The position numbers were made by a program, and so were the translations under genes. This document shows, one piece after another, positions 36,616 to 46,475 of a stretch of 64,000 nt of DNA. The number at the start of each line of letters is the position of its first letter. The first letter of the stretch is position 1. This DNA comes from an uncultured Pseudomonadota bacterium (lineage in GTDB: Bacteria > Pseudomonadota > Gammaproteobacteria > Burkholderiales > Rhodocyclaceae): NCBI GenBank assembly GCA_946479855.1, contig CAMLHL010000002.1, positions 21,568 through 85,567 of the forward strand. Reading direction: 5' to 3'. The notes under the pieces were generated by a model. That model was not told where the DNA came from, searched no databases, and saw nothing but the letters and a program-made list of their open reading frames with translations.

Positions 36616-36711
36616 GAGTCGATCTCGCCAATAGGGGTAGACTGGAAAAATAGCATAGGGGGCGGAGATATGTGCGCCCTGGCCGTAAAATCGACCCTTT
36701 TTGAACTTGCC

Positions 36712-37872
36712 ATGAATAATCTGCCAACTCCTGCACCGGAGGCCTTGAGCCATAGCCAGCATCTGCAACAGGCCATCGTCGATGAAATTGCCGCAGCGGG
36801 TGGCTGGATGTCGTTTGGCCGTTTCATGGAACGGGTGCTGTATGCCCCGGGGCTGGGCTATTACACGGCCGGGGCGCGAAAATTCGGGGCCGCCGGGGAT
36901 TTTGTCACGGCACCGGAAATGACGGCCTTGTTCGGCCAGGCAATGGCCCGGCAAGTGGCGCAGGTAATGTGCGAATCGGCCCCGATCATCCTGGAAGTGG
37001 GGGCGGGTTCCGGGCGCCTGGCGGCCGACTTGCTGCTGACTCTGGAGGAGGCGGGCCAGTTGCCCGAGCGTTATTACATCCTTGATCTCTCCGCCGATCT
37101 GCGCCAGCGGCAGCAGCAAACAATCGCCGCCGTCGTTCCCCACTTGCTGCCCCGGGTCGAGTGGTTGGACCGTCTACCGGAGACTTTTTCTGGCGTCGTC
37201 GTCGCCAACGAATTGCTCGATGCTATGCCGGCCCAGGTTGTTGCCTGGCGGGAAGACGGCATTTTCGAGCGTGGCGTAAGCGTCGATGCCGCCGGCCGTT
37301 TCACTTGGAACGAGCGCCCGGCCAGCGGCGCCCTGCTCGCTGCCGCCGAACAAATTGGGGTGCAATGCAGCCTGCCGCCCGGTTTTGAAAGCGAGATTAG
37401 TCTTGCCGTTGGAGCCTGGGCTGCCGAATGGGGGCATCGCCTGAAAAAAGGCGCCCTGCTGCTGGTCGACTATGGTTTTCCAAGGCGCGAGTTCTACCAC
37501 CAGCAGCGGGGTCGCGGCACCCTGATGTGCCACTACCGTCACCACGCGCATCCCGATCCGTTTTATCTGCCTGGTTTGCAGGATGTCACGGTCCACGTCG
37601 ATTTCACGGCAGTAATTGCCGCCGCTCATGCGAGCGGGCTGGAACTGCTTGGCTACACCAGCCAGGGGCAGTTTCTGCTCAATTGCGGGATTCTCGAGCG
37701 GCTGGCAACGATTCCCAACGGCACGGCCGAATACATTCGGGCGGCAGCAGCGGTCGGCAAGCTGCTCATGCCGCACGAGATGGGAGAACTGTTCAAGGTG
37801 ATCGCCATTGGTCGCGGCGTCGACGAGCCCCTGCTTGGGTTCGCCAGTGGCGACCAGAGCCGGCGCTTGTAG
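36712..37872 (+). CDS. MidA/NDUFAF7-type SAM-dependent methyltransferase
   Basis: This 386-residue protein belongs to the COG1565 family. GYYTAGARKFGAAGDFVTAPEM is near the N-terminus, the SAM motif is ILEVGAGSGRLAADLL, ANELLDAMP follows, and the strand LLLVDYGFPRREFYH comes before the C-terminal part. The mitochondrial homologue NDUFAF7 dimethylates an Arg of complex I; in bacteria the target is not established. It is divergent from the FIST gene with a 96-bp gap. The ATG at 36712 gives the usual N-terminus. Confidence 0.9.
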   Translation: MNNLPTPAPEALSHSQHLQQAIVDEIAAAGGWMSFGRFMERVLYAPGLGYYTAGARKFGAAGDFVTAPEMTALFGQAMARQVAQVMCESAPIILEVGAGSGRLAADLLLTLEEAGQLPERYYILDLSADLRQRQQQTIAAVVPHLLPRVEWLDRLPETFSGVVVANELLDAMPAQVVAWREDGIFERGVSVDAAGRFTWNERPASGALLAAAEQIGVQCSLPPGFESEISLAVGAWAAEWGHRLKKGALLLVDYGFPRREFYHQQRGRGTLMCHYRHHAHPDPFYLPGLQDVTVHVDFTAVIAAAHASGLELLGYTSQGQFLLNCGILERLATIPNGTAEYIRAAAAVGKLLMPHEMGELFKVIAIGRGVDEPLLGFASGDQSRRL

Positions 37873-37874
37873 TT

Positions 37875-38855
37875 TTATTCGCGCTTGGCCAGCTCGCGAA
37901 AGTGGTTGGGCTGGCTGATGACGAGGCGGCCAAAGTCTTCAAGCAGTGCCTGATCGATGGCCTGTGGCCGGAGCGTGTATAGGGCGCTGCCCAGACGTTC
38001 GAGATTGCGTGTTTCGAGGACGATGACCCCTTTGGCAAAATCGGCCCGCCACCGGGCGCTGACGCTGACTTCGCTGCGGATCTCGAATTCTGCCCTCTCG
38101 ACGTAGCGACGATCGTTCTTGAATTCCTTGCAGGTAAACGGCAGGCCGAAATCGAAAAGAGTGGTCCGGAAGCGTTCGACCAACGGACCATCGCGCTCGA
38201 CATGCAGGGAGCCATTGCCCTTCAGGTGGTAGGAGAAGGTCACCAGTTCCACCAGGGCGCCGGCGCTTTGGCTCTGCGTCCGGTAATCGGCGAAGCCTTC
38301 CTGCCAGACCAGCTGGTTCAGCACCGTCTGCTCGATCAGGGGGTAGTCGCGCGGAATGTCCGGCTTCAGGATATTCAGTTGCTGGACCAGTTCGTGCAGG
38401 TAAAAAAACAGGTGTTTCAGAGCCTGGTCGATGGCTTCGTTGGTCGAGGTGCGTTCGGTAAGCGCGCTGTGAATTTCGCGCTGGCGCAATTCGGCTTGCT
38501 GGCGCAACTGGTCGAGCAGGTTGTTGCTGGCTTCGGGTTTCGTGGCGGACGGGAGCGCCGCTGTGGCGGCATTGCTCGCCACCCGCTCCTCGGGGAGCGT
38601 GGCTGCCGCTTCGGTTGGAACGATCTCGGGAAAAACGAGTGTCGGATCGACCATGCCCGCACCGGAGTTGGTCAGATATTCGCGCCGGGCCCGCCGCTCG
38701 GCGGCATCGAGGTCGAAACTCTCGATATCGGCCAGTAGCGCGGCTTCCAATGCTGCAATTTCTTCCGCCGTGCCAATGGCGGACTTGCGGTCGCGTTTGG
38801 CGCGAATGGCCTCGACGATGGCGGATAGCGGGCTGGAATTTTCAGATTTGCTCAT
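37875..38855 (-). CDS. conserved hypothetical protein
   Basis: I do not recognise the function of this 326-residue protein. The N-terminus is charged and helical (about 1-75) and a linker rich in Ala/Pro/Thr follows (about 75-115). The remainder is a mixed alpha/beta soluble domain with LKHLFFYLHELVQQLNILKPDIPRDYP and a strongly amphipathic C-terminal part. No signal peptide or membrane helix is seen. It ends 2 bp from the convergent methyltransferase stop. Codon use looks native. Confidence 0.75.
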   Translation of the reverse strand: MSKSENSSPLSAIVEAIRAKRDRKSAIGTAEEIAALEAALLADIESFDLDAAERRARREYLTNSGAGMVDPTLVFPEIVPTEAAATLPEERVASNAATAALPSATKPEASNNLLDQLRQQAELRQREIHSALTERTSTNEAIDQALKHLFFYLHELVQQLNILKPDIPRDYPLIEQTVLNQLVWQEGFADYRTQSQSAGALVELVTFSYHLKGNGSLHVERDGPLVERFRTTLFDFGLPFTCKEFKNDRRYVERAEFEIRSEVSVSARWRADFAKGVIVLETRNLERLGSALYTLRPQAIDQALLEDFGRLVISQPNHFRELAKRE

Positions 38856-38918
38856 TCAGCAGGTCAATATGTCGACTACACTGTTCCAATGATGTGTCCG
38901 ATTTGGAGCTAGCGCAAG

Positions 38919-39110
38919 ATGGATATTTCTTCCGTAGGCAGCCTGAGCACCGCCCTGACTCAGGTAGCGGCCAATGATGCCGTGGGTTTGCAGGTGCTCA
39001 AGAAGGCCATCGATATGCAAGCCCAGAGTGCGCTGCAACTTTTGCAAGGCTTGCCGCAGGCGCCAAGCAACCCGCCCAATCTCGGTAACACGATCGACGT
39101 CAAGGCCTGA
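38919..39110 (+). CDS. small YjfB-type putative motility protein
   Basis: The 63-residue protein (MDISSVGSLSTAL, KKAIDMQAQSALQLLQ) resembles the YjfB-like family annotated as putative motility proteins in flagellated bacteria. It is acidic at the start and helical, without a signal peptide. GCAAG precedes the ATG. Its last 11 bases overlap the stop region of the convergent hydrolase gene. Direct evidence for a motility role is absent here. Confidence 0.7.
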   Translation: MDISSVGSLSTALTQVAANDAVGLQVLKKAIDMQAQSALQLLQGLPQAPSNPPNLGNTIDVKA

Positions 39111-39906
39111 TTTTTTCCAGCCAGTCGCGCAGGGTAGCCGCTACGTGCGGCCACTCCTTTTCATGGGTCACCGCGTGGCCCATCCCCCGGAAGATGTGGG
39201 CGTGTTCTCCGTAAGTCTGGGCTGTCGTCTGGACCAGGAAGGCCGGTACCAGAACGTCCTGCTCGGCGCCGAGAATCAGCATCGGTGGCCGGTGCATGGC
39301 GAAGAGATTGGGGAGACTGAACATCGACATGTCCCAGAGTGCCCGGTGCGACTCGGGTTGCATCCGGGTAACCCAGGTGGCCAGCATCGCTTCGTCGATC
39401 TCGCCGGCGAATAGCGCTTCGTGCAGGGTCTCGGTATCGGTGTATTGGCCTTCCATGATCCGGTTGATTTCGAGGAACAGCTGCGGTTTCTGCAACATCA
39501 GGTGGAACTGGGAGGCGATCAGACCTTGCGGCGGCACAGAGCAGAGCAAGGCGACCGCCGGGGCATCGCGGTGTTCCAGGTATTTCTGGACGACGAAGCC
39601 GCCCATCGAGTGGCCGATCAGGATCGGTGCCTGGTCAAGCCAGTCGACGACCTTGTTCACATCATCGACGTAATCGGCGATCGAGTGCCAGCCGATATGC
39701 TCGCGTCCCGAACTGCCACCGTGGCCGCGCAATGACAGCGCATGGCATGGATAGCCTGCTTGGGCAAGAAAGGGCATGAAGGTTTCGGTCCACATCCAGC
39801 CGCCGGCGAAAGCGCCGTGCACGAAGAGGAGCGGCGGCTTGGCAGACGGATCCGGGGGCTGGCAGGAGAAGACTTCGAGGCCTTCGATGATTTGAGTTTT
39901 TAGCAT
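39100..39906 (-). CDS. alpha/beta hydrolase (esterase/lysophospholipase type)
   Basis: The 268-residue protein has FVHGAFAGGWMW (oxyanion region), LRGHGGSS, the nucleophile elbow GHSMGG, a late Asp in LGAEQDVLVP and His in GMGHAV. These make a complete triad. It is cytoplasmic and substrate unknown. It is divergent from the small DUF2905 gene and convergent with the YjfB-type gene. Confidence 0.85.
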   Translation of the reverse strand: MLKTQIIEGLEVFSCQPPDPSAKPPLLFVHGAFAGGWMWTETFMPFLAQAGYPCHALSLRGHGGSSGREHIGWHSIADYVDDVNKVVDWLDQAPILIGHSMGGFVVQKYLEHRDAPAVALLCSVPPQGLIASQFHLMLQKPQLFLEINRIMEGQYTDTETLHEALFAGEIDEAMLATWVTRMQPESHRALWDMSMFSLPNLFAMHRPPMLILGAEQDVLVPAFLVQTTAQTYGEHAHIFRGMGHAVTHEKEWPHVAATLRDWLEKIRP

Positions 39907-39968
39907 GGCGGTCGGTTGGGGGGTGAGGCGTGATTTAATGCGGGTTTCACCCTGCGGCGCAAGGCAAA

Positions 39969-40166
39969 ATGCTGAAGTGGATACTGACGCTGGTAATCGC
40001 GATTTTCCTGCTGGGCATCATCGGCCCGCATCTGGCGCGTTTCATTCGATTCGGCCAACTGCCGGGGGATTTTGCCTTCCGGTTTCGTGGTCGGGACTAC
40101 ACGTTTCCGGTGGCGTCGACGCTCATTTTTTCATTGTTGCTCTGGTTGCTCTCCCGCCTCATTTAG
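39969..40166 (+). CDS. DUF2905 small membrane protein
   Basis: The 65-residue protein has two hydrophobic helices (ILTLVIAIFLLGIIG and STLIFSLLLWLLSRLI) joined by a conserved loop with FGQLPGDFAFRFRGRDYTFP, the DUF2905 pattern. Function unknown; likely in the inner membrane. Its last 36 bases overlap the 3' end of the convergent cca gene. Confidence 0.85.
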   Translation: MLKWILTLVIAIFLLGIIGPHLARFIRFGQLPGDFAFRFRGRDYTFPVASTLIFSLLLWLLSRLI

Positions 40167-41369
40167 CAACTGCCTGACGGCGCTGACCCGGGCGGCGTGA
40201 ATGCGTTCGGGAATTTTTGCCCGCTCCGTACAGTCCGCTGCGATTTTTGCCGCTGCCACGGCGTTGACCGTAGCGAGCGCGGTCAGCAGGTGGGTCGGAC
40301 TGTCGTAGCGCCGGTTCTCCCAGCCGAGGCGTCCCGTATAGTCGCACAGACAGGCGTCGAGCAGCCGCTGGAAGCGTTCCGGCCGGCGCAGGGCGTCGGT
40401 TTTTTCGAACAGCGTGACAATGGTGCTTGCCTTGAGGTCGGCCGCCCGGTGGATGTTACCGTGATAGCGGGCCATCAGCAGGGCGAGCTCGCGGCAATCG
40501 CCGGGCACGCGCAGGCGTTCGCTGAGTTGCTCGCTGAGGCGGACGCTGCGTTCCTCATGGCCGATATGGCGCGGCAGGATGTTGGTCGGGGTTTCTGCCT
40601 TGCCAAGATCGTGGGTCAGCGCAGCAAAACGTACTGGCAAGGAGAAAGCGCGTTGTGCCGACTGGTCGACGACCATCAGCGTATGGATGCCGGTATCGAT
40701 TTCCGGATGGTAATCGGCCCGCTGCGGCACGCCGAACAGGGCGTCGACTTCCGGCAGCAGCCGGGCCAGCGCCCCGCACTCGCGCAAGACCTCGAACATC
40801 CGTGACGGCCGGCTTTCCATCAACCCCTTGGCCAGTTCCTGCCAGACGCGTTCGGCGACCAGATGGTCGACTTCGCCGTCGGCCACCATATCGCGCATCA
40901 GGGTCAGTGTTTCCGGGGCCACCGAGAAGTCGCTGAAGCGCGCTGCGAAGCGGGCGATGCGCAGGATGCGGACCGGATCTTCGGCAAAGGCCGGGCCGAC
41001 GTGGCGGAGAATTTTTGCCGTTAAATCGCGTTGACCGTGGAAGGGGTCGATCAGCGTGCCATCGGCTGCCCTGGCCATGGCGTTGATGGTCAGGTCGCGG
41101 CGGGCGAGATCGTCTTCGAGGGTGACATCCGGTGCCGCGTGAAAGGCGAAGCCGTGATAGCCGTGCCCGGTTTTGCGCTCGGTGCGGGCAAGCGCGTATT
41201 CCTCGTGCGTTGCCGGATGCAGGAACACCGGGAAATCCTTGCCGACCGGCCGGAAACCCTGCGCCAGCATGGCTTCCGGTGTGGCGCCGACGACGACGTA
41301 ATCGCGGTCGGCATTGGGCCGGCCGAGCAGTTCGTCACGGACGGCGCCGCCGACGATGAATATCTGCAC
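40131..41369 (-). CDS. cca: tRNA CCA-adding enzyme / multifunctional CCA protein
   Basis: The 412-residue protein has the nucleotidyltransferase head FIVGGAVRDELLGR with DRDY as the metal pair, RRDLTINAMA and RILRIARFAARF. It also has an HD domain (ALTHDLGK), as in the bifunctional betaproteobacterial Cca. It repairs or adds the 3' CCA end of tRNA; the HD domain hydrolyses phosphoesters. The start is GTG at 41369, where the family N-terminus (V/M-x-I-F-I-V-G-G) begins and which stays clear of the neighbour stop at 41386. Two copies of the T-run motif lie antisense within it. Confidence 0.95.
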   Translation of the reverse strand: MQIFIVGGAVRDELLGRPNADRDYVVVGATPEAMLAQGFRPVGKDFPVFLHPATHEEYALARTERKTGHGYHGFAFHAAPDVTLEDDLARRDLTINAMARAADGTLIDPFHGQRDLTAKILRHVGPAFAEDPVRILRIARFAARFSDFSVAPETLTLMRDMVADGEVDHLVAERVWQELAKGLMESRPSRMFEVLRECGALARLLPEVDALFGVPQRADYHPEIDTGIHTLMVVDQSAQRAFSLPVRFAALTHDLGKAETPTNILPRHIGHEERSVRLSEQLSERLRVPGDCRELALLMARYHGNIHRAADLKASTIVTLFEKTDALRRPERFQRLLDACLCDYTGRLGWENRRYDSPTHLLTALATVNAVAAAKIAADCTERAKIPERIHAARVSAVRQLLNEAGEQPEQQ

Positions 41370-41385
41370 GGCCGGGAACGCGGCC

Positions 41386-42348
41386 TCAGCGGCCGGCGCG
41401 GAAGCGGAAGCTGTCGAGCTTGCCCTTCGGCGTGTTGAGGGCGATGTAGGTCGGCGCGATTGCTTCCAGCGCGGTCGGGCGCCAGTTCGCCGGTGCATGC
41501 CACGGACCTTCGCAGACGCTGTCGACTTCCATCGAACGCAGGTTGTCCGGTGACAGCATTGGTTGCGGGGCCAGCCACATCAGGCCGGCCTGCAGATAGG
41601 CCCAGCCTTCGGAGAGGGCAACGATGGTGGCTTTGCTGCCGGTCAATTCCTTGGTGTAATCGACCAGTTCACGCAGCGTGTAGATCTTTGGGCCCACCAG
41701 TTCGTAGGCCTGGCCGAAGGTCGAGGAATCGCCCAGGCTGTCGACGAAAGCGTCGGCGACATCGGCCGCCCAGACGGGCTGGAAGCGCGCCTGGCCGAAG
41801 CCGAGGGGGAAGAAGGGCAGCTTCTTGAGGACTTTGGCAAAGCTGGACAGGAATGAGTCGCCAAGGCCGAAGATGACTGACGGGCGGAATACCGTGACGT
41901 TCAGTTCGCCTTGAGCGGCGAGGACCACGGCTTCGCCATCGCCCTTGGAGCGCAGGTATTCGGACGGGCCCTTGGGGTCGGCCTTGAGGGCACTCATGTG
42001 CACCAGGCGACGGACGCCGGTGGCCTTGCAGGCGGCGATGATCTTCTTCGGCAGTTCGACATGGGCTTGGGCGAAATCGTCGCTGTAGGGCAGCTTGACG
42101 TCGCGGCTGTGCAGGATGCCGACCAGGTTGATCACGGCGTCGTGGCCGCGCATCAGCTCGGTCAGCGTCGCTTCGCAGTTGATGTCGGCTTCCGGCATAT
42201 CGACGCCCGGCTGCATGATCAGCGCCTTGGTCCGCTCGCGGCGGCGTGTCGGTACGGTGACTTCGATACCGCGTTGCGACAGGCGGTTGGCGATGTAGGT
42301 ACCGACGAAACCGCTACCCCCCAGCAGCAAGACCTTCTTGATGTCCAT
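41386..42348 (-). CDS. complex I NDUFA9-like NAD(P)-binding protein
   Basis: This 320-residue atypical short-chain dehydrogenase has the Rossmann motif LLGGSGFVGTYIANRL, the region INLVGILHSR, and HMSALKADPKGPSEYLRSK in place of a canonical YxxxK. It resembles the NDUFA9 subunit of respiratory complex I and bacterial homologues. It may bind NADPH and support quinone or complex I biogenesis; that is family knowledge only. It begins the leftward pair with cca (16-bp spacing). Confidence 0.85.
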   Translation of the reverse strand: MDIKKVLLLGGSGFVGTYIANRLSQRGIEVTVPTRRRERTKALIMQPGVDMPEADINCEATLTELMRGHDAVINLVGILHSRDVKLPYSDDFAQAHVELPKKIIAACKATGVRRLVHMSALKADPKGPSEYLRSKGDGEAVVLAAQGELNVTVFRPSVIFGLGDSFLSSFAKVLKKLPFFPLGFGQARFQPVWAADVADAFVDSLGDSSTFGQAYELVGPKIYTLRELVDYTKELTGSKATIVALSEGWAYLQAGLMWLAPQPMLSPDNLRSMEVDSVCEGPWHAPANWRPTALEAIAPTYIALNTPKGKLDSFRFRAGR

Positions 42349-42446
42349 TTGGAACCCCGGAAACTTGATTCGTAAAACCGCGATTTTAAGGCAATTTGAC
42401 GTTTTTCGGGCGTGCCTGTGTCCTAACTTCCTGTTCTGCGGCCACG

Positions 42447-44522
42447 CTAGCCGGCAGTTTTCTGCAGGGCCTGGCTGGCGGCCGCTTCGAACAGCGAGCT
42501 GACAGAAGCGATGCTGGCTTTTCCGGTGTGCAAGCGGTGATCGAGAATGGCCGGATGGATGGCCAGGGCAAGGCCGATATCCGGATTGAAAAGCAGGCTC
42601 CGCTGACTTTTAGCGCTGATGTGGCAGAGGCGGCCAAGCCGTGTTTTCCCGGACTCGATCTGCACTTCCAGCCAGTCGCCCACGGCGCAGGGGAGCGCAC
42701 GGGTCGGTCCCGGTTGAAAATCGGGGAAGTCCAGCGTCGTCAAGATCAGCGAGCCGGACTGCACTTCGCCTATCGTCGGTGGAACGATCGGGGAAGGCAG
42801 TTCGGGAGGGGCGATTGCCGGCGATGCTCCGGTCTCGGTGGCCGGCATCGATGCCGTGCGTAGCGCCTGGGTCTGCAGCATGAAACACTCGTCCAGGAAA
42901 GCCGCCTGGGCCTGTGCCGACAATCCGATGCGTTCCATGCCCGCCTTGAGCAGTTTGAGGATGCTCGGCAGGTGCTGAGCCAGGGTCTTGCGCTGCTCGG
43001 GATCGGTTTTTGGCTGGAACGACCACAGCAATTCATCGACGGCGGTGACGTGTGCCTGCCATTGGCTGCTTTCCGCTCCATGTTCGAGCCAGACCATCTG
43101 CAGTATCTTGCGCCACGACTGGTCGAGGAAGGTGCGAATGCTTTCCGGCGGCTCGCGCTTGAATAGCTTGTCGAGGACCTGTCGGGTGTGCACCGCTGCC
43201 TCGTCGCGCCGATCAAGCTGGCGCAACAGGGGCAGGTAGGCGTTTGCCGCTTGGGCGATTGCCTGGTTGCGCTCGCTGATCAGGACGTCCAGCTTGGCCA
43301 AAGCGCCTTGGAATACCGCCATGTCGCCGCTGTAATCGCTACGCAGTTGTGCGGCGATTTCGAACAGGCGGCTACAAATCGGGTGCCGGGCCGGTACGTC
43401 GGCCGGCAAGCCGAGGGCCGCCTGTCCCATCCGATCGAGTAGCAGTCTGGCCGGGTTCTGGTCATCGGTAAAGAGCGAGGGGTCCTTCATCGCCACCTTG
43501 AGCAGGGTGATCTGCAGGCTGGAGATTGCTGCCTTCAAGGCATCCGGCAGTGCCGGATTATTGAAGATTGCATCGAAAATCGCGGCCAGCGTGTCGATGG
43601 CGAGACCTTCCCGGGCGGTGCTCGGAATGCCCAGTTCGGTTGATCGCAGGGTTGTCGGCAAGCCCGGTTTGCCGCTGTCGCCAGCGAACAGCTCGGGGAT
43701 CAGGCTTTCCGTGGTTGGAACGGTGCCGTTCCGGACGTGCGGCCGGAGCGCACCGTGGCGGTCGAGTTCGTTGAGGCGGAAAAGGAGTTGCTCCAGGGCG
43801 GCCTGACTGAGCTGGACGGTGCCTGCCCCGCCCCTTGCGCCGGTCGCGCTCGGTAGTGATTCGATCCCGCCGGGGAGCTGGGCAAGCAGGGTTTGCTGCA
43901 GGGCCAGCAAGGCACTTTCGGTTTTTGCCGAATGTTTGGCCGATGGGCTTTCCGGGGCGGTGACAATATTCGGCTGGGCCGCTACGACGCCGCCACGATC
44001 GAGGAAATCATTGATTTCGGCATAGAGTGCCGGGAGATTCCCGGTCAGGTAGTCTTCGATGCGATCGAGGAGCGTCAGCTTTTCTTCAAGGCTGCTGGCG
44101 CCTGATGCCGAAAACATGGCATTCAACCCCTGGCTGATGCCTTTCGGACCGACCGGATTGTCGGTATTCGGCAGATCGGGGCGCCTGAGCAGGCTGACGA
44201 AGCGGAGGTGGACTTTCCACAGGCCGCCGCCGGTGGCTTCGAACAGCTTGGCGCTCAGGTTGTCGAGGCGGATGCCCAGCTCCAGGTCATCTTCCCCGAG
44301 CAGCGTGATGCGCGATGAGGTCAGGCCGCTGGCTTCCTCGGCAAAGCTGGCGCGGCGGCTGGTCGACACCATTTCGTCGAAGTAGGCGCCGGCACCATCC
44401 TGAATGGCGCGGACCGCGTTGCCGGAAACGATGCCGCTATCCAGCAGCAGCGTGCCCAGGTGCTTCAAAAACAGGGCCCGGCAATTGCGGAGAATTTCGA
44501 AGGAATCGGATTGCGTTGTCAT
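42447..44522 (-). CDS. DUF1631 family protein
   Basis: This large, mostly helical protein (691 residues) of the DUF1631 family has the characteristic opening (FEILRNCRALFLKHL), a middle Ala/Gln-rich linker (about 190-260) and a C-terminal domain. That domain begins near VGDWLEVQIESGKTRLGRLCHIS, a beta-rich part resembling PilZ-like modules. Members are restricted to proteobacteria and function is not established. It follows the lytic transglycosylase gene by 7 bp on the same strand. No signal peptide is seen. Confidence 0.8.
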   Translation of the reverse strand: MTTQSDSFEILRNCRALFLKHLGTLLLDSGIVSGNAVRAIQDGAGAYFDEMVSTSRRASFAEEASGLTSSRITLLGEDDLELGIRLDNLSAKLFEATGGGLWKVHLRFVSLLRRPDLPNTDNPVGPKGISQGLNAMFSASGASSLEEKLTLLDRIEDYLTGNLPALYAEINDFLDRGGVVAAQPNIVTAPESPSAKHSAKTESALLALQQTLLAQLPGGIESLPSATGARGGAGTVQLSQAALEQLLFRLNELDRHGALRPHVRNGTVPTTESLIPELFAGDSGKPGLPTTLRSTELGIPSTAREGLAIDTLAAIFDAIFNNPALPDALKAAISSLQITLLKVAMKDPSLFTDDQNPARLLLDRMGQAALGLPADVPARHPICSRLFEIAAQLRSDYSGDMAVFQGALAKLDVLISERNQAIAQAANAYLPLLRQLDRRDEAAVHTRQVLDKLFKREPPESIRTFLDQSWRKILQMVWLEHGAESSQWQAHVTAVDELLWSFQPKTDPEQRKTLAQHLPSILKLLKAGMERIGLSAQAQAAFLDECFMLQTQALRTASMPATETGASPAIAPPELPSPIVPPTIGEVQSGSLILTTLDFPDFQPGPTRALPCAVGDWLEVQIESGKTRLGRLCHISAKSQRSLLFNPDIGLALAIHPAILDHRLHTGKASIASVSSLFEAAASQALQKTAG

Positions 44523-44529
44523 GGTGTGT

Positions 44530-46461
44530 TCAGGGTAGGTCGGCGTCTTTCATGACATCAGAGGTCCTGGCACCGACGGTGCCAAGGCGGGCTTTCAGTG
44601 AATCAGGCTTGCCGTTGAAGATGGCCGAATAATATACCGCGTTGCTCATGACTTTCTTCACGTAATCCCGGGTTTCGCTGAACGGGATGCTTTCGGCGTA
44701 GATGGCGCCTTCCAGCGGCCGTTCGGCGCGCCATTTCTTGGCGCGGCCGGGACCCGCGTTGTAAGCAGCCGATGCCAGCACCGGGTGGTTGTCGAGATTT
44801 TCCATAACCAGGCGCATGTAGCTGGTGCCGAGCAGGACATTGGTTTCGGTGTTGTTGACGTGCCCGTGGTTGAAGTCGCGCAGGCCGATTTTCTTGGCGA
44901 CCCATTTGGCGGTGGCCGGCATCAGCTGCATCAGTCCGGAAGCGCCAACGTTGGATTTGGCACTGGTGATGAAGCGGCTTTCCTGGCGCATCAGGCCGTA
45001 GACCCAGGCATCGTCGAGCGACTGGTTCTGGGCTGCCGGGCGCACCGTATCGCCGTAGGGGGCGAGAAAGCGAAGCGAGAAATCATGTTCGTTTTTGGTC
45101 CGGTCCGCGGTATTAATGGCTCGGTCCCAGATCTGATTGCGCTTGGCAAGATTGGCGGCGGCGAGCAATTCGCGATCATCCATGCCGCGCAGGGCCCAGT
45201 TCCATTCCTTGACCGCCTCGGTGCGCAGGTCGAGGCGGAAGAAGGCCAGGGCACGCCGGATGCCCGGGTTGTCCTGGGCGGCCTGCAGCTCTTCGGCGGA
45301 CGTTGCCTTGGCCTTGGGCGGCGGCATGACAGTGCGGCCGAGTTCCTCGTCAGCCAGGTTGCCGTAGAAATTGGTCTGGTCGGCAATCTTTTCAAACAGG
45401 GCGTCGGCATCCGTGGTGCGGCCTCCGGCTTTCAGGGCGCGGCCCAGCCAGTAGATCCACTCCGGCAATGCGGCCAGTGCCGGCGGCATGGCCTGAATGG
45501 TGTCGCGGACGACGCCCCACTCCTGGGCGCGCAGCGCGGCGCGCACCTTCCACTGGGCGGCCTCGTCGGAGAGGGGAATTGTGCCGGCGTTGGCATACCA
45601 GTCGACCGATTCGGGGAGATGTTTCTTGGCCGCCTGCAGGGCGATCTGGCTCCAGGCCCACTGGCGTTCGGACTCTTGCAGCTTGCCCTTGATTTTTCCC
45701 AGTTCGTCGGCGGCAACGCGCGGATCGTTGGTCGCCAGACGCTGGATGGCGAAAATGGCGAGTTCGCGGCCAGCCCGGCTGCTGTACCAGTTGGCGGGCT
45801 GGCGGACGAGATAGCTCATGGCGCTGCCAAGGGCACTATCGAGGGCCTTGGCTTCCGGTATCTGGCTATCCGGCAGATAGTTCAGGGTGGCTTTCGTTCC
45901 GCTCGGGCGGTTGGCCTCGAGCTGGCGGCGGGCACGTATCCAGACATCGTCGGCGCTCAGGCGCTGGCTGGCCACCAGCGCATCGAGGACCGGCCGGCAG
46001 GGTTCCGGTGCTTCGAGCATGGTCAGCCACAATTTTTCGGCTTCAATCAGGACGCTGCGCTCATCGTGGGCGAGTCGGGCCTGCTGGTAGTAGCAGGTGG
46101 CTTCCGGTTCGGGAGCGAGCAGTTTGGGATACTCGGCCTCGACCTCATTCCAAGCGAAACGCCTGGCCTGCCAGCGAATCCAGTCGGCGCGCAATCTTTC
46201 GGCAACGAAGCTGCCCTCGTTGCGTTGCAGGAAGTCGCGCAGGCTGCTTGGATCGCCCTTTTCCATCCACATCCGGAGGCGGTAACTCTCGACATATGGC
46301 GTCAACTCATGGTTGCCGAGCTGGCTGGCGGCACGCTCCAGCTTATTGATGTCGCCGACCCGGAAGGCGTCGCGGGCGGTCAGGAAAGCCAGGTCACTGC
46401 CGTTTTGGGCGAACAGTGAAGAGGAAACCACAAGACCGACGAGGAAGAGGCGAAACTTCAT
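44530..46461 (-). CDS. slt: soluble lytic murein transglycosylase
   Basis: The protein has 643 residues. A signal peptide (MKFRLFLVGLVVSSSLFA) is followed by a long alpha-superhelical ring domain of the Slt70 type and a C-terminal goose-lysozyme-like domain. Catalytic Glu494 lies in MRQESRFITSAKS, followed by GASGLMQLMP and AAYNAGPGR. It cleaves peptidoglycan to 1,6-anhydromuropeptides in the periplasm. It is divergent from the formyl-THF ligase gene with only 14 bp between starts. DUF1631 lies immediately downstream. Confidence 0.95.
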   Translation of the reverse strand: MKFRLFLVGLVVSSSLFAQNGSDLAFLTARDAFRVGDINKLERAASQLGNHELTPYVESYRLRMWMEKGDPSSLRDFLQRNEGSFVAERLRADWIRWQARRFAWNEVEAEYPKLLAPEPEATCYYQQARLAHDERSVLIEAEKLWLTMLEAPEPCRPVLDALVASQRLSADDVWIRARRQLEANRPSGTKATLNYLPDSQIPEAKALDSALGSAMSYLVRQPANWYSSRAGRELAIFAIQRLATNDPRVAADELGKIKGKLQESERQWAWSQIALQAAKKHLPESVDWYANAGTIPLSDEAAQWKVRAALRAQEWGVVRDTIQAMPPALAALPEWIYWLGRALKAGGRTTDADALFEKIADQTNFYGNLADEELGRTVMPPPKAKATSAEELQAAQDNPGIRRALAFFRLDLRTEAVKEWNWALRGMDDRELLAAANLAKRNQIWDRAINTADRTKNEHDFSLRFLAPYGDTVRPAAQNQSLDDAWVYGLMRQESRFITSAKSNVGASGLMQLMPATAKWVAKKIGLRDFNHGHVNNTETNVLLGTSYMRLVMENLDNHPVLASAAYNAGPGRAKKWRAERPLEGAIYAESIPFSETRDYVKKVMSNAVYYSAIFNGKPDSLKARLGTVGARTSDVMKDADLP

Positions 46462-46475
46462 GCTAGATTTAAACC

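Noticed and set aside
46462..46475. Possible 6S RNA upstream of the formyl-THF cyclo-ligase gene
   Set aside because: The gap to slt is only 14 bp, so the roughly 180-base RNA cannot fit.
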